From Spirodela intermedia (taxonomy: Eukaryota > Streptophyta > Magnoliopsida > Alismatales > Araceae): DNA of 64,000 nt. Positions 54,279-64,000 of this stretch are shown one piece after another. The stretch spans positions 5,759,221 to 5,823,220 of the forward strand of contig LR746270.1 of assembly GCA_902729315.2 (NCBI GenBank), given 5' to 3'. The first letter of the stretch is position 1; every line of letters starts with the position of its first letter. The position numbers and the translations under genes are program-made. A model generated the notes under the pieces. It made no database searches. It was not told where the DNA came from and was given only the letters and a program-made list of their open reading frames with translations.

Positions 54279-54786
54279 TTAGGCATGTAAATCTGGATTT
54301 TTTTCCGTAGTCTTCATCCTCCCCATGACTGGTTCCCATTGTCACCCATCCTCGAGGATCTTCCATTGGCATTTGACGAAACCCGAACCCAAGAGACAGG
54401 CATATTGTCCCTCCGCAGCCGCTGAGGCCATGTATATGGGAGGCCAGGGAATCGGTTCCATCCATCCTCTGCTCTCTGTCAATCTTGAGGCAATGATCGG
54501 GATCTCCGTTTGTATATGATTCAGTTCCAATTCGAGGAACAAGAATCGCCCCCCCTTGGGGTATTGTTTCGGCATTCATTCTTGGATGTCTCGGCATCAT
54601 GTGGAGTGGATCAGGCTTCCTTTTTCAGGCTTTTGGATCAGCCGATTGTCTTGGGGATCTCCTGTTTTTGCATGTGTCAATAGGGGTTCAGGAACGGGAT
54701 TGGTCTTCGTTATTATTTTCCAGATTTCAGACTTCCGTCTGTATTGTCCCACACCTTATAGATGTCAGAGGCTGTAGACGTCCGCC

Positions 54787-55294
54787 ATGACACAATCAGA
54801 AAAGCTTGTACAGTTTCAACAATCCGAAGAGTTGAAGAGTATTCAATCTGCATATACGCCAGACGGAAAAAATTATCTCAAGGCCCCAACTTGTTTGCAC
54901 TGTGCTGAACAACAAAGTGAAGATCAGCCATCTCACAAGTACAGGTCCAAAATCAGAGGATCCCTTGTTTGAGGCATGGCATGAAAAGATTTCATGATTA
55001 TGGCACGGTTATGGAATTCTTTGACACCTGAGATTAGTGGCACATGTATGTTCTTGGTTACAGCCAAGGATATTTGCGATGCAATCCAACAGACTTATTC
55101 CAAAGCTATGGATGTGGCACAAGTCTATGAAGGTAAGGTGAAGACAATTGCTGCAAAATAGGGCAGCAAAATAGTCACAGAATATGCTTATCAGTTGAAA
55201 GTTGTGGCAAGAACTTGACCATTATATGTGATTAAAACCTGAGGATGCAGCTATTTTGAAGGATTTAACCCAAAAATTGATCAAGTGAGAATTT
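54787..55294 (+). pseudogene. gag remnant of the outer copia element (5' part)
   Basis: Copia gag wording is readable across several frames: TPDGKNYLK, LFEAWHEKIS, TPEISGTCMFLVTAKD, AIQQTYSKAMDVAQVYEGKV, and finally GFNPKIDQVR. In-frame stops and shifts break it several times. It stops abruptly at about 55294, and related gag wording resumes at 60629, so the second element was inserted inside gag. Confidence 0.8.
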
Positions 55295-56039
55295 TGATGT
55301 AACACATTCATGGTCCAACCCCAGTGGACTAGAAGCCCTCAAAGAGTGAATAATGGACTACATGCACTAGATGGCCTAGTAACTAATCTGGCCCAAAATA
55401 AAATGCGTCATAAATGCATCAAAGAGTATTTTTTCCGCCTTTAGCTCATTTTGAATTCGTTTAAACGTGCCTTAAATCAGTTTTAAGTCGTCACTAAAAT
55501 TGAATCACCTTTTAAGGGGCACCCTAACAGAAACTCAGCCTTTTAAAAGGCCCCACATGGTAACCCCAGAGGTATCATTCAGCATTCCGAAAACTTTCCT
55601 CTCTTTTGAAATAATATCTCTTTGCTTGTGAATTCAAGTGCATCGCTTGTGGATTCAACAGTCGCTTCAGTACATTCTTGATGATTCAAGAATTGAAGTT
55701 TTGAAGTTCTGCGGATACATGAGGTGGTTTCGTCACCAAAATTTCTTTTCTTGTGAATTTGTCAGGCAAGTTAGGATCTCGTTATTGTAGTGTCTCTCTT
55801 CTATTTGGGCCCTTAAGTGAGTCAGTTATGGATTACTTAATGAACTCTCCCTTTCTTTCTTCAAAATAAGTGGGCTTGGCCCACTATAGATGTAGCCGGT
55901 ATTTAAACCGATGTAGAGGTGAATTGAAGTAGACTTTTTGTGAATCTACTCTAATGGGATTTTCTAGGTGACTCCAGTGAGAAGGGAGGGCGAAGACCTG
56001 ATCAAGAAGATCAAGATCCTGGTTTGACATAGTATCAGA
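55295..56039 (+). repeat. Left LTR of the inner copia element
   Basis: TG...CA ends, a TATA-like TTTTAAAAGG at about 55540, and a 3' part (55772-56039) shared with 60370-60628. The 5' border is inferred (see the element entry). Confidence 0.6.
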
Positions 56040-56051
56040 GTTGGTCGTGGC
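56040..56051 (+). other. Primer-binding site of the inner element
   Basis: TAGTATCAGAGT follows the LTR end GACA. It differs from the tRNA-Met site TGGTATCAGAGC at two positions. Confidence 0.75.
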
Positions 56052-56156
56052 GTGAAGCATCACAAGAACAAGGACATGCCTTTCCATCAACTGAAAGCAA
56101 GTATTCGGGAGGTCAGTTGATAGCAATTCTTGATTTCAAGGATTAAAAAACAAGAG

Positions 56157-57170
56157 ATGTCAATGGGGAAAGAAGCTTCTGCATCCAACTCAGTCATGAC
56201 AGCAATTGTTGGTGGCCGAGATAAGACAATGTATGCGCTACCAAGTATGCATGAGTGCTTGAAATTTAATGGTACCGATTTGTAAGAATTTAATTGATGA
56301 TCATGTTGGTATGAATGATCCGAATTATAAAATTTGAAAATCTGAGGAAGCCTTTATTCATTCATGGCTTCTTGGAACCATGACAATAGAAATGTGTGAT
56401 AACTTTCTTTATATGGCTACCGTGAAAGAATTGTGGCGTGAAGTCCATAAGAATTGCTCTAAGCATCAGAATGATTGGAAGATCTATGGGCTGAATACCA
56501 AAGTAGTGAGGGCAATACAAGAGGAGAAGACAATCATGAAGTTATCATGTGAACTGAAGGCTATATGGCACAAGATTGATCATTATTGGCCTGTGAAGAA
56601 TCCTCACTCCACAGAAAGAAATTACATATTGAAGCAGAGAACGTTTACATTCGTAATGGCTTTAAATCTAGAATACGAGAGTCTTTGGAGTTAGGTCCTA
56701 CATAGAGAGGGCACCAGATTTGGATGAAGCCATCAGTATTGTTATGGAGAAAGAGAGTCGACTGCGTTTACTCTCAGATCCATCAAGGCCTAGCTTAATT
56801 GCGTTTTCCACCAAAAAAATTGAAAAAAAATCAAGCCAAGAAGTTTGGCAAGATCAGAAGAATTCAAGTGATTAAAGACAGAGGACCTCAAATGACTATA
56901 AGGATAGTCTTTGGTGTTCTTTTTGCAAATGCAAAAGACATACTAGAGAAACCTGCTGGAAGTTGCATGGTAAGCCCCAACAAAATTGAAAGGTATATGT
57001 TGTTGCTTTTTAGAGTCTTGAAGGTGGAGAACAAAGGCAGTCGAAGGAGCAAACAGGAGAGCCTGTTCATGAACGTGGGGAGGACCTTATGGAAATAAGG
57101 GAAGAACTAGAGCGACTCAAAAGCATGTTGAGTTCTACTTCATTGGCATACTCAAGTGAAAACAAAGTAT
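56157..57170 (+). pseudogene. gag remnant of the inner copia element
   Basis: Starts with MSMGKEASASNSVMTA. An early stop follows KFNGTDL (about 56283). Readable gag resumes at 56380 (MCDNFLYMATVKELWREVHK). A zinc knuckle CSFCKCKRHTRETCWKLHG is readable near 56915-56971. Several frame changes separate these parts, so no full gag is made. Confidence 0.8.
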
Positions 57171-57189
57171 TTTTCAGTAATGCTATTAT

Positions 57190-58440
57190 CTCAAAACCCA
57201 GTAGAATACATTGGATTATTGATACTGTGCCACAGATCACATGACACCAAATATCTCTAGATTCATTATTTATTCAAAGATAAATAGGCCACATAAGGTC
57301 CTTACAACTAGAGGGATCTTATCAGTGGCGGGTGTTGGGAGCATTAAAATTAATGGGCTTGGTACACTTAAAAATGTCTTTCATATGCCAAGACTTGAGG
57401 CACATCTTATATCCTTACAAAAACTTGTGCAAGATCATAAGTGCAAATTTATTCTTGAAGATGATGCATGTTTTCTAATTGATAAGGTGTCAGGGCAGAG
57501 GACTGGACATGTTAGGCGTCAAGATGGCCTTTTCTATCTGGAAGATCAAGATGCAATATGTCTCTCCTCTCTTAGTCTTTCCGAAGACGCTAGGAGCCAA
57601 ATCATGCTTCAGCATAGTCATGTTGGGCATCCTTCTTTTGAATTGATGAAACATTGGTTTCCTACCATTTGTAACAAGGTTGATGTCAAAACTTTAATGT
57701 GTGAGGCTTGTCAATTGGTCAAACACAAACGATCTACATTTCATTTTAAGAATGAAAGGAGTTTAATACCACTATATCGAATTCACAATGATATATGGGG
57801 GCCAAGTCAAATAGTTAGTATATTTGGTGGCAGATGGTTTATGCTATTTGTTGATGACTGTACCCGATTTATATGGCTTTATCTTCTAAAGTCCAAAGCC
57901 AAAGCTGCTCAAATTATCCCACATTTCTTTAACATGATAGACAATCAATTTGGAACAACGATAAAGTGGTTCAAAACAGATAATGCCAAAGAGTATTTCA
58001 ATACTATCATTTCCCCTTATTTTGCTCAAAGAGGCATACTCGATGAATCATCATGTATTGATACTCCACAACATAATGGGTTAGCCGAAAAAAAGATTGG
58101 CCAAATTGTGGAGATAGCCAGAGAACTATTATTTTAGGGAAATGTACCCAAATAATATTGGAGAGAGGCTATATTGACAGCCACACATCTTATAAATCGC
58201 ATACCAGCAAGATCAATCAGACATCAGAGTCCAATTGGTTTATTGTCTAAAGCTTATCAAAATGTGAAGTTGCGAACAAACTTAGCTCCCAAGGTGTTTG
58301 GTTGTGTGACATATGGTCACATTGCTAATACTCAATTGGGTAAGTTGGATCCTAGAGCACATAAGTGCATATTTGTGGGATACTCACCCACTCAAAAGGG
58401 CTATAAATATTACTCCCTATCATCCAGAAGATATTAGATC
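57190..58440 (+). pseudogene. Protease-end and integrase region of the inner copia element
   Basis: The protease motif near 57220 is broken by a shift at the D-T-G active site. From 57241 a 298-codon open frame holds the GAG-pre-integrase domain (HSHVGHPSFELMKHW ... MCEACQLVKHKR) and the integrase core with visible acidic residues in HNDIWGP, FKTDNAKEY and NGLAEKKIGQI. A stop follows ARELLF at 58135-58137. A further frame to 58437 continues integrase (THLINRIPARSIRHQSPIGL ... FVGYSPTQKGYKYY). It cannot be expressed as a whole polyprotein. Confidence 0.85.
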
Positions 58441-58470
58441 TCTGTAGATGTTACTTTTAATGAATACGAG

Positions 58471-60372
58471 ATGTATTATAAAAGGACCGAAGAGCTTGAT
58501 ATTCAAAGATCAGAAAATCCTTTAGTTACCAACTCTAAAGACCCTTGCCCTCAAGTGGCACAAATATTTAGGAGACAAGTTCAGATAGAGTCACATAATA
58601 CAACAATCACAGTTGAGGAAGAAAGGGCGGAGAATGTAACTGAACCAATGCAGCTGAAGAAAGATGATCCAGGGCAAAATGAGGTTGAACAACTTGATGT
58701 AGGCCTAGCTGAAGATGATCAGCTCGGATGGCCTATTGACCTACGTAGAGGGGTAAGGAATTGCAGAAACAGACCAAGGTATTCAATGGCCAATTATCTA
58801 TCATATGATAGATTGAGTTAGGAGCATAAAATATTCTTGAGCTCGCTTAATATGACAAGAGTACCAAAAATAATTGATGAAGCATTAGTCAGAAAAGAGT
58901 GGAGCCATGTAATGGATATAGAGATAGAACCTGCAAAAGAACCATATATGAGATCTGGTTCCTCTTCCAACCGGTAAGAAGGTTGTGGGGTGTAAATGAG
59001 TATATACCCCAAAATTCAATGTAGATGGGTCACTTGAAAGATATAAGGCATGACTAGTAGCAAAAGGCTATACTCAATCATATGGGATTGACTATCTTGA
59101 GACCTTTGCTCTAGTTGCTAAACTTAACACTGTGAGGATATTGATTGCTTTGGCAGTTAAGTTGAACTGAGAAATATATCAATTTAATATCAAAAATGTA
59201 TTTCTACATAGAGAACTGGAAGAGGAAGTCTACATGACTATACCTCCAAGGTATCCACTATCCAATCAATCAAGAGTTGTTTGTAGACTAAAGAAAGCCC
59301 TCTATAGTCTCAAACAATCTCCTCGAGCTTGGTTTGGGAGGTTCACCAATACAACAAAAAGTTAAGGATATAAACAGAGTAAGGCAGATCATACTTTGTT
59401 CATCAAACATAATTCGTGTGGAGGTATGACTATATTAATTGTAAATGTCGATGATATATTGATCACAGGTGATGACACAAATGAAATTCAAAATCTAAGT
59501 AAAAACCTCTCACAAGAGTTTGATATTAAGTCTCTTGGGAGACTAAGGTATTTTCTCGGTATTGAGGTGGCACACTTGAGAGAAGGTATTTTTATTTCTC
59601 AACATAAATATATTATTGATCTGCTCTAAGAAACTGGACAACTTACTTGTAAACCAATAGTCATTCTAGTGGATATAAATGTGAAACTTGAAGCAGGAGG
59701 TGACAGTCCTCCAGTTAATAAGGAATCCTTCCAAAGGTTGATTGGAAAATTAATTTATCTGAATCATAGTAAATCAGATGTGGCATATGCTGTGAGTTCC
59801 TTGAGTCAATTCATGAATGACCCAAGAGAAAATTCACTTACAGGCAGCATATTGTATTCTGGCATATTTGAAGAATATTGTGATAGTAGGACAATGCCTA
59901 TTATTTTCACGAGGTGGTGATAGTACTGTGGAAATATATTCAGATGTAGATTATGCAGGATCAGTACATGACAGGAGGTCAAGTTCTGGATATTGTTCCT
60001 TCATTAGTGGAAATCTAGTATCATGGAGAAAAAAGAAGCAAAAGGTGGTGTCCAGATCTAGTGTAGAAGCTCAGTTTAGAGCTATGGCTCAAGGTATATG
60101 TGAAGCAATGTAGATAAAAATACTACTTGAAGATCTACATCTGTATTCTCAAGGTTGTATCAAATTGTACTGTGACAATCAATCAGCCATCACTATTGCC
60201 CATAATCTAGTCCAACATGACAAGACAAAGCACATTGAAATAAATCGCCATTTTATCAAGGAAAAGATTGAAGAAGGGATGATAAACTTGTTGTTTATCA
60301 ATTCTACTAATCACGGGGCTGCCGGGACCAACTCTACAGAAACTTGTATTCAAGTTGGGCATGTCTAGCTAG
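58471..60372 (+). pseudogene. Reverse transcriptase/RNase H region of the inner copia element
   Basis: RT wording appears across frames with many stops between 58800 and 59640. The catalytic box is VNVDDILITGDD (near 59447), a variant of YVDD. RNase H pieces follow (SSSGYCSFISGNLVSWRKKK, MYCDNQSAITIAHN). Coding similarity ends at 60372, right where the shared LTR sequence starts, so the usual C-terminal tail and polypurine tract are missing. Confidence 0.85.
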
Positions 60373-60628
60373 GATCTCATTATTATAGTGTCTCTCTTCC
60401 ATTTGGGCCCTTAAGTGAGTCAGTTATGAACTACTTAATGGACTCTCCCTTTCTTTCTTCAAAATAAGAGGGCTTGGCCCACTATAGATGTAACCGGTAT
60501 TTAAACCGGAGTAGAGGTGAATTGAAGTAAGACTTTTCGTGAATCTACTCTAATGGGATTTTCTAGGCAGCTCCAGTGAGAAGGGAGGGCGAAGACCTGA
60601 TCAAGAAGATCAAGATCCTGGTTTGACA
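60370..60628 (+). repeat. Right LTR of the inner copia element (probably 5'-truncated)
   Basis: 259 bp matching 55772-56039 from TAGGATCTC to the GACA end, with about 15 differences and few indels by eye. It is followed by GAATT, as at the 5' side. Confidence 0.8.
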
Positions 60629-61300
60629 GAATTTAAGGACGAAATTTCATCTCCATGCAACTCTAGCTGTGTCGAATTCAGATTATCAGCAAGCAGGAGG
60701 TTCTATGCTTTAATTAAGTAGTGGCACTGATTCAACAAGGGGAAAGCAAAAGAGGCTTAAACCAAAAAGCATGGACAGCACGGCTAAGGTGAGTGGCAAT
60801 AATTCAGCCATAAACGTGGGGAGAGCACAAGTTGTTTAGAGTGAAAAACTTAGACAATTGAAGGCCCATAATCGTGACCATGAGGATAGCCTATGGTGTA
60901 TTTGTTCTAAGAAGCCACATCATACATGTGAACGGTGTTGGATGCTACATGGAAAGCCTCTAAGTCAAGAATGAGGACAGAAAAGAGAGCAGCCAAGGAA
61001 CAATGGTGGAACTTATGTCACAACACTATAGCAGAATGAAGCAGCACCAAAGGAGTTGAGTAGTTTCAACTAAGAAAAGGTTGAGAGGGTGAGATCTCCC
61101 ATTAGCGATCTTGATAAATACAAATTCTTGTTTGTCAGCGTATTCAAGTGAGTTTCCATCCTCTACTACCTTGAAGGATCGAGCAAGTCAAATGTTGCAA
61201 AGGGCAAATTACCTTATTCTGTTGAGCTTTGTAAGGAGAGAGTTCGGTTTCTCCATCACCGGCTTGGATATCCATCATTTAAGGTTATTATAATTCTATT
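60629..61300 (+). pseudogene. gag 3' part of the outer copia element
   Basis: gag wording resumes right after the inner element (LRTKFHLHATLAVSNSDYQ) and is followed by a zinc knuckle, CICSKKPHHTCERCWMLHG, near 60895-60955. Stops interrupt it. Confidence 0.7.
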
Positions 61301-61359
61301 TCCATCTTTATTTCAAAGCCTAAGTGTTGAAGATCTTCATTGTGACATGTGCGAACTTG

Positions 61360-63533
61360 CTAACAAAATATGCATCCTATTCATAACGATATATGGAGTC
61401 CTTCTACCATTCCCAATGCTTATGGGGCTAGATGGTTTCCTCCTTCATTGATGATTGCACCTCTCTTACATGGATTTTTCTGCTCAAGCAAAATCTTATC
61501 TTAGTCTTATTCTCTCAAATTTGAGTTCCGCGAATGAGAATCAACTCAGGGAATGTTGTGGGAATGGACCAATTTTTACTTTGCCAAACCTTATCTTTAG
61601 TGAGGATGATAATGTCTTACTTGATTTGTCATCACTTCCTTCGTCCTCCCCCATTCCTTTGTCTAAGCTTGTATCCAAGTCCATGCCAAATCTGAGCTTG
61701 AAACTCTAGAAAATTCTCAAGAAAATTCTAACTCTACCCTTGAAAATGTGAGATCTGTTAAAAGAGAGGTGTTTTCAAGGAAGAAGACAGTTGTTCTTGA
61801 ATCTGTGCAAGTCTGAGAATCCAACTTGGATCTTAAGAATGAGGTATCAATTTCGAATCCTCCATTGCAACTTGAACCTAAATTTCATATGAACAATGAT
61901 AACAAAGATCTTTCCATTGCCCTTGAGAAAATAACTAGAGAATACACAAAATGACAATTGTATCCTATTTTTACTTATATCCTCTTGTCGTATAAACATT
62001 TTTACCATTTCATAGAGCCTTCCTTGTTAGTTGAAACACTATTACCATCCCTACCACCTTATCTGAGGCTTTGTCCAAAAAGGAACAGAAAAAAGCTATA
62101 AATGAGGAGATGAAGGCATTAGAGAAGAACAAAACTTGGGAGTTAGGAAGACTGACATCAAAAAAGAGAGACCCATGGGGTAACTAGTGAAGTACTAAGT
62201 AGGTAGATCTATAAAAAGATAAAAGGTTAGGTTGGCTGCCATAGGCTATATTTAAACCTATAGGGTTAATTTTTAGAAACTTTTGTTCCAGTTGCAAAGA
62301 TGAATATTGTCAGAATGCTGTTATCATTGACAGTTAATAATGACAGAGAACTGCAGTAATTTGATGTTAAGAATGTATTTTTACATGGTAAACTAGAGAA
62401 ATAAATTTATAAGAAAGTCCTACTAAGGTATGGAAAGAATTTGGCTATCCATACAGGGTGAAAATTGAAAAAAACCTTATATGGACTTAAGCAATCACCT
62501 CCAACATGGTTTGATTAATTTACAAGAGTTATGATTTTTATGGGATACAAACAAAACCAAGAAAATCACACACTGTTCCTTAAACACTCATCCTCATGGG
62601 GATTCACAACACTCTTGATATATCTTGATGACATAATCGTGAATGGAAATAAAGATGAAGAAAGAGATTATTGGTAATGGCTGCGTTTGAGATTAAACAT
62701 CAGGGAGACTGAAAATTTTTCTTAGGATTGAAATAGCTCAATCTAGGTAGGACATTTTGAAATATCTCCCAAAAGAAGTATGTTATAGATCTTAGAGAAA
62801 CAACCAAGACATATAAATCATAATAGGAAGACTAATAGGAAAGGTAGAGGAGGATGCTGTGATAGATAGGGAAATGTATCAATGCCTAATAGGAAGACTA
62901 ATTTATTAGTCTCATACACAGCCAGATATAACATGCACAGTGACTATTTGCCAGTTCATGCACAGTCCAAAGGAAACCCATCTGCAGGCAGCTCACTGAA
63001 TGCAGTAGGATCTCTAAGAGACACCAGAAAATGATTTTCAGTTCAGGAGAAACAGAGGGTTAGTACTTGAGGCATACAAAAATACAGATTATGTAAGGTC
63101 AGTGGTTGATAAGAGATAACCTCTGGGTGTTGCACTTTTCTTAATAGAAAGATCATGACATTAAGTAAGAAATAGAATGCGGTAGCATGGTCTTGTGCAG
63201 AGGCTGAATTCTGAGTAATGGCTCAAGGTCTATGTGAACTATATTGGGTGAAGATTGTCAAATAAGACTTGAAAATTAAGTGGGATGGCCCGATGAGGCT
63301 CTTGTGATAAAAAGCCTGAAATTATCATAGCTAACAGCACAATACAACACAATTGAACAAACACAAAGAGATTGACAAACACTTCACAAGGCGAAGTTGG
63401 AGAGCGGATTGCTTTGTACACCTTATGTGTCTACACACAACCAAGTTACAGATGTGCTTAATAAGCGATTAAGTTCAGAATATTGTATCCGAGCAGAGAA
63501 TAGAAGATGCCTGTTCACCAGCTTGAGGGGGAG
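61360..63533 (+). pseudogene. pol remnant of the outer copia element
   Basis: Fragments in order: integrase (HNDIWSPS near 61385), an Ile/Thr-rich linker, RT start (LSEALSKKEQKKAINEEMKA near 62060), the RT catalytic box in the form LIYLDDIIVNG (near 62615), then RNase H-like pieces near 63080-63250. Stops and shifts occur every few dozen codons, so this copy looks more decayed than the inner element. Confidence 0.8.
63520..63533 (+). other. Polypurine tract of the outer element
   Basis: AGCTTGAGGGGGAG lies directly before the right LTR, the usual plus-strand primer site of plant copia elements. Confidence 0.8.
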
Positions 63534-63763
63534 TGTGGGAAAAAAAGTGTAATTAAGAGTTAATTTCTGTTGGTTAGTTTCCTAGGTTGGTTGGGTTGTA
63601 AGTCAGTTTCCTAGTTTGGTTTCAGTCTCCCGTAAAGCGTGGGACTTAACCTAGGTAGTCTTCCCTTTATTTGGGACGGGGAATTGTATATAACTAGCAG
63701 TTGTTCTATGAATTGACAAGACACAAATTTTCCCAACTCTTTATCTTCATTTGGTTTGCAACA
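63534..63763 (+). repeat. Right LTR of the outer copia element
   Basis: About 230 bp, TG...CA. Compared with the left LTR it has an extra segment near 63575-63630 with two copies of a GTTTCCTAG(G/T)TTGG motif. Confidence 0.85.
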
Positions 63764-64000
63764 TTCGGAGTCTAGCGGCCACCCCGATTATGTTTTCTTC
63801 TTAAAAACGTTAGGCATAAATGGTCTGGATACATTATGCTTCCCATAAATGGAATTGGACAGATGCAACACATCATTAACACCGACACAGGAAGGAGAAC
63901 TGCAGAACTAACCCTCCACCTACCAATTCCAAGCACCAGTAACATTGGCTACTGTGATCACAACACAATATTCAGTAAAACTTTGAAATAAGCAGACCCA
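63764..64000. other. Unassigned sequence right of the copia nest
   Basis: I see no coding pattern on either strand. If the copia elements sit in a SET-gene intron, this is more of that intron. Confidence 0.4.

Larger units (their letters stand above)
55295..60628 (+). mobile_element. Inner Ty1/copia retrotransposon, nested in gag of the outer element
   Basis: A second copia element with gag, integrase, RT and RNase H in plus orientation. The 3' border is firm: LTR end GACA at 60628, followed by GAATTT where the outer gag resumes. The 5' border is placed at TGATGTAACA (55295) because GAATTT precedes it (55289-55294) and the outer gag stops exactly there. This makes the left LTR about 745 bp. 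The right LTR then keeps only its last 259 bp, and no polypurine tract is seen before it. The alternative border at TGTC (55760), also preceded by GAATT, is discussed in the findings. LTR parts that align are about 94 percent identical by eye. Confidence 0.8.
54066..63763 (+). mobile_element. Outer Ty1/copia retrotransposon, degenerate, split by a second element
   Basis: The left LTR is 54066-54265 (200 bp, TGTGG...TGTCA) and the right LTR 63534-63763 (230 bp, TGTGGG...CAACA). They share most of their length (TAATTAAGAGTTAATTTCTG, TTCTATGAATTGA). A primer-binding site and a polypurine tract lie at the expected places. The order gag, zinc knuckle, integrase, RT, RNase H on the plus strand is that of Ty1/copia. 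Coding parts carry many stops and frameshifts, so the element is dead. Flanks (ATCAC left, TTCGG right) do not match, so no target-site duplication remains. It lies right of the SET exon at 53691-53771 and is probably within that gene's intron. Confidence 0.9.

Overview
The window comes from a nuclear genome of a flowering plant. All genes found are split by GT-AG introns. The families are plant ones: a PSTAIRE CDKA kinase with the usual 294 residues, a DREB1/CBF factor, an F-box/PP2-A protein, a HIPP metal-binding protein and a type III-like nsLTP. Intergenic DNA is full of (GA)n/(CT)n tracts, and Ty1/copia elements with a tRNA-Met primer site lie at the right end. Some genes are very GC-rich (PP2-A, ARM, DREB1, VIT-like, nsLTP), while others have AT-rich, long-intron structures (delta-COP, VPS53, SET). 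Such a mix is common in monocots and some early-diverging angiosperms, but I cannot name the species.

Layout, left to right: 5' part of VPS53 (-, runs off the left edge); nsLTP (-, 6319-6645); BIG BROTHER-like RING-H2 E3 ligase (+, 8870-13155); F-box/PP2-A protein (+, 14459-16227) convergent with an armadillo-repeat protein (-, 16623-18338); HIPP (+, 20322-20840); DREB1/CBF (-, 21062-21682) divergent from CDKA (+, 23707-28932); VIT/CCC1-family membrane protein (+, 29371-30349); coatomer delta subunit (+, 31021-42326); 3' part of a SET-domain/Rubisco-LSMT-like methyltransferase (-, 42977 to at least 53771); then two nested, degenerate copia elements (54066-63763).

I rebuilt exon structures by matching reading frames and intron phases by eye. 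For CDKA, delta-COP, PP2-A, RING, VIT-like and HIPP the exon lengths sum to whole codons with family-typical protein lengths (294, 522, 292, 178, 253 and 129 aa). VPS53 and SET are partial only because of the window edges or undetected exons.

The genes do not form a pathway. They are ordinary housekeeping genes (membrane traffic: VPS53, delta-COP; cell cycle: CDKA; ubiquitin ligation: RING, F-box) interleaved with regulatory and stress genes. I did not find a convincing new biological system. The most unusual features are the nested copia insertion with ambiguous LTR borders, a 176-bp foldback in the probable 5'UTR intron of the RING gene, a microsatellite that starts right at a delta-COP splice donor, and very small first coding exons in CDKA (9 nt) and delta-COP (ATG only).
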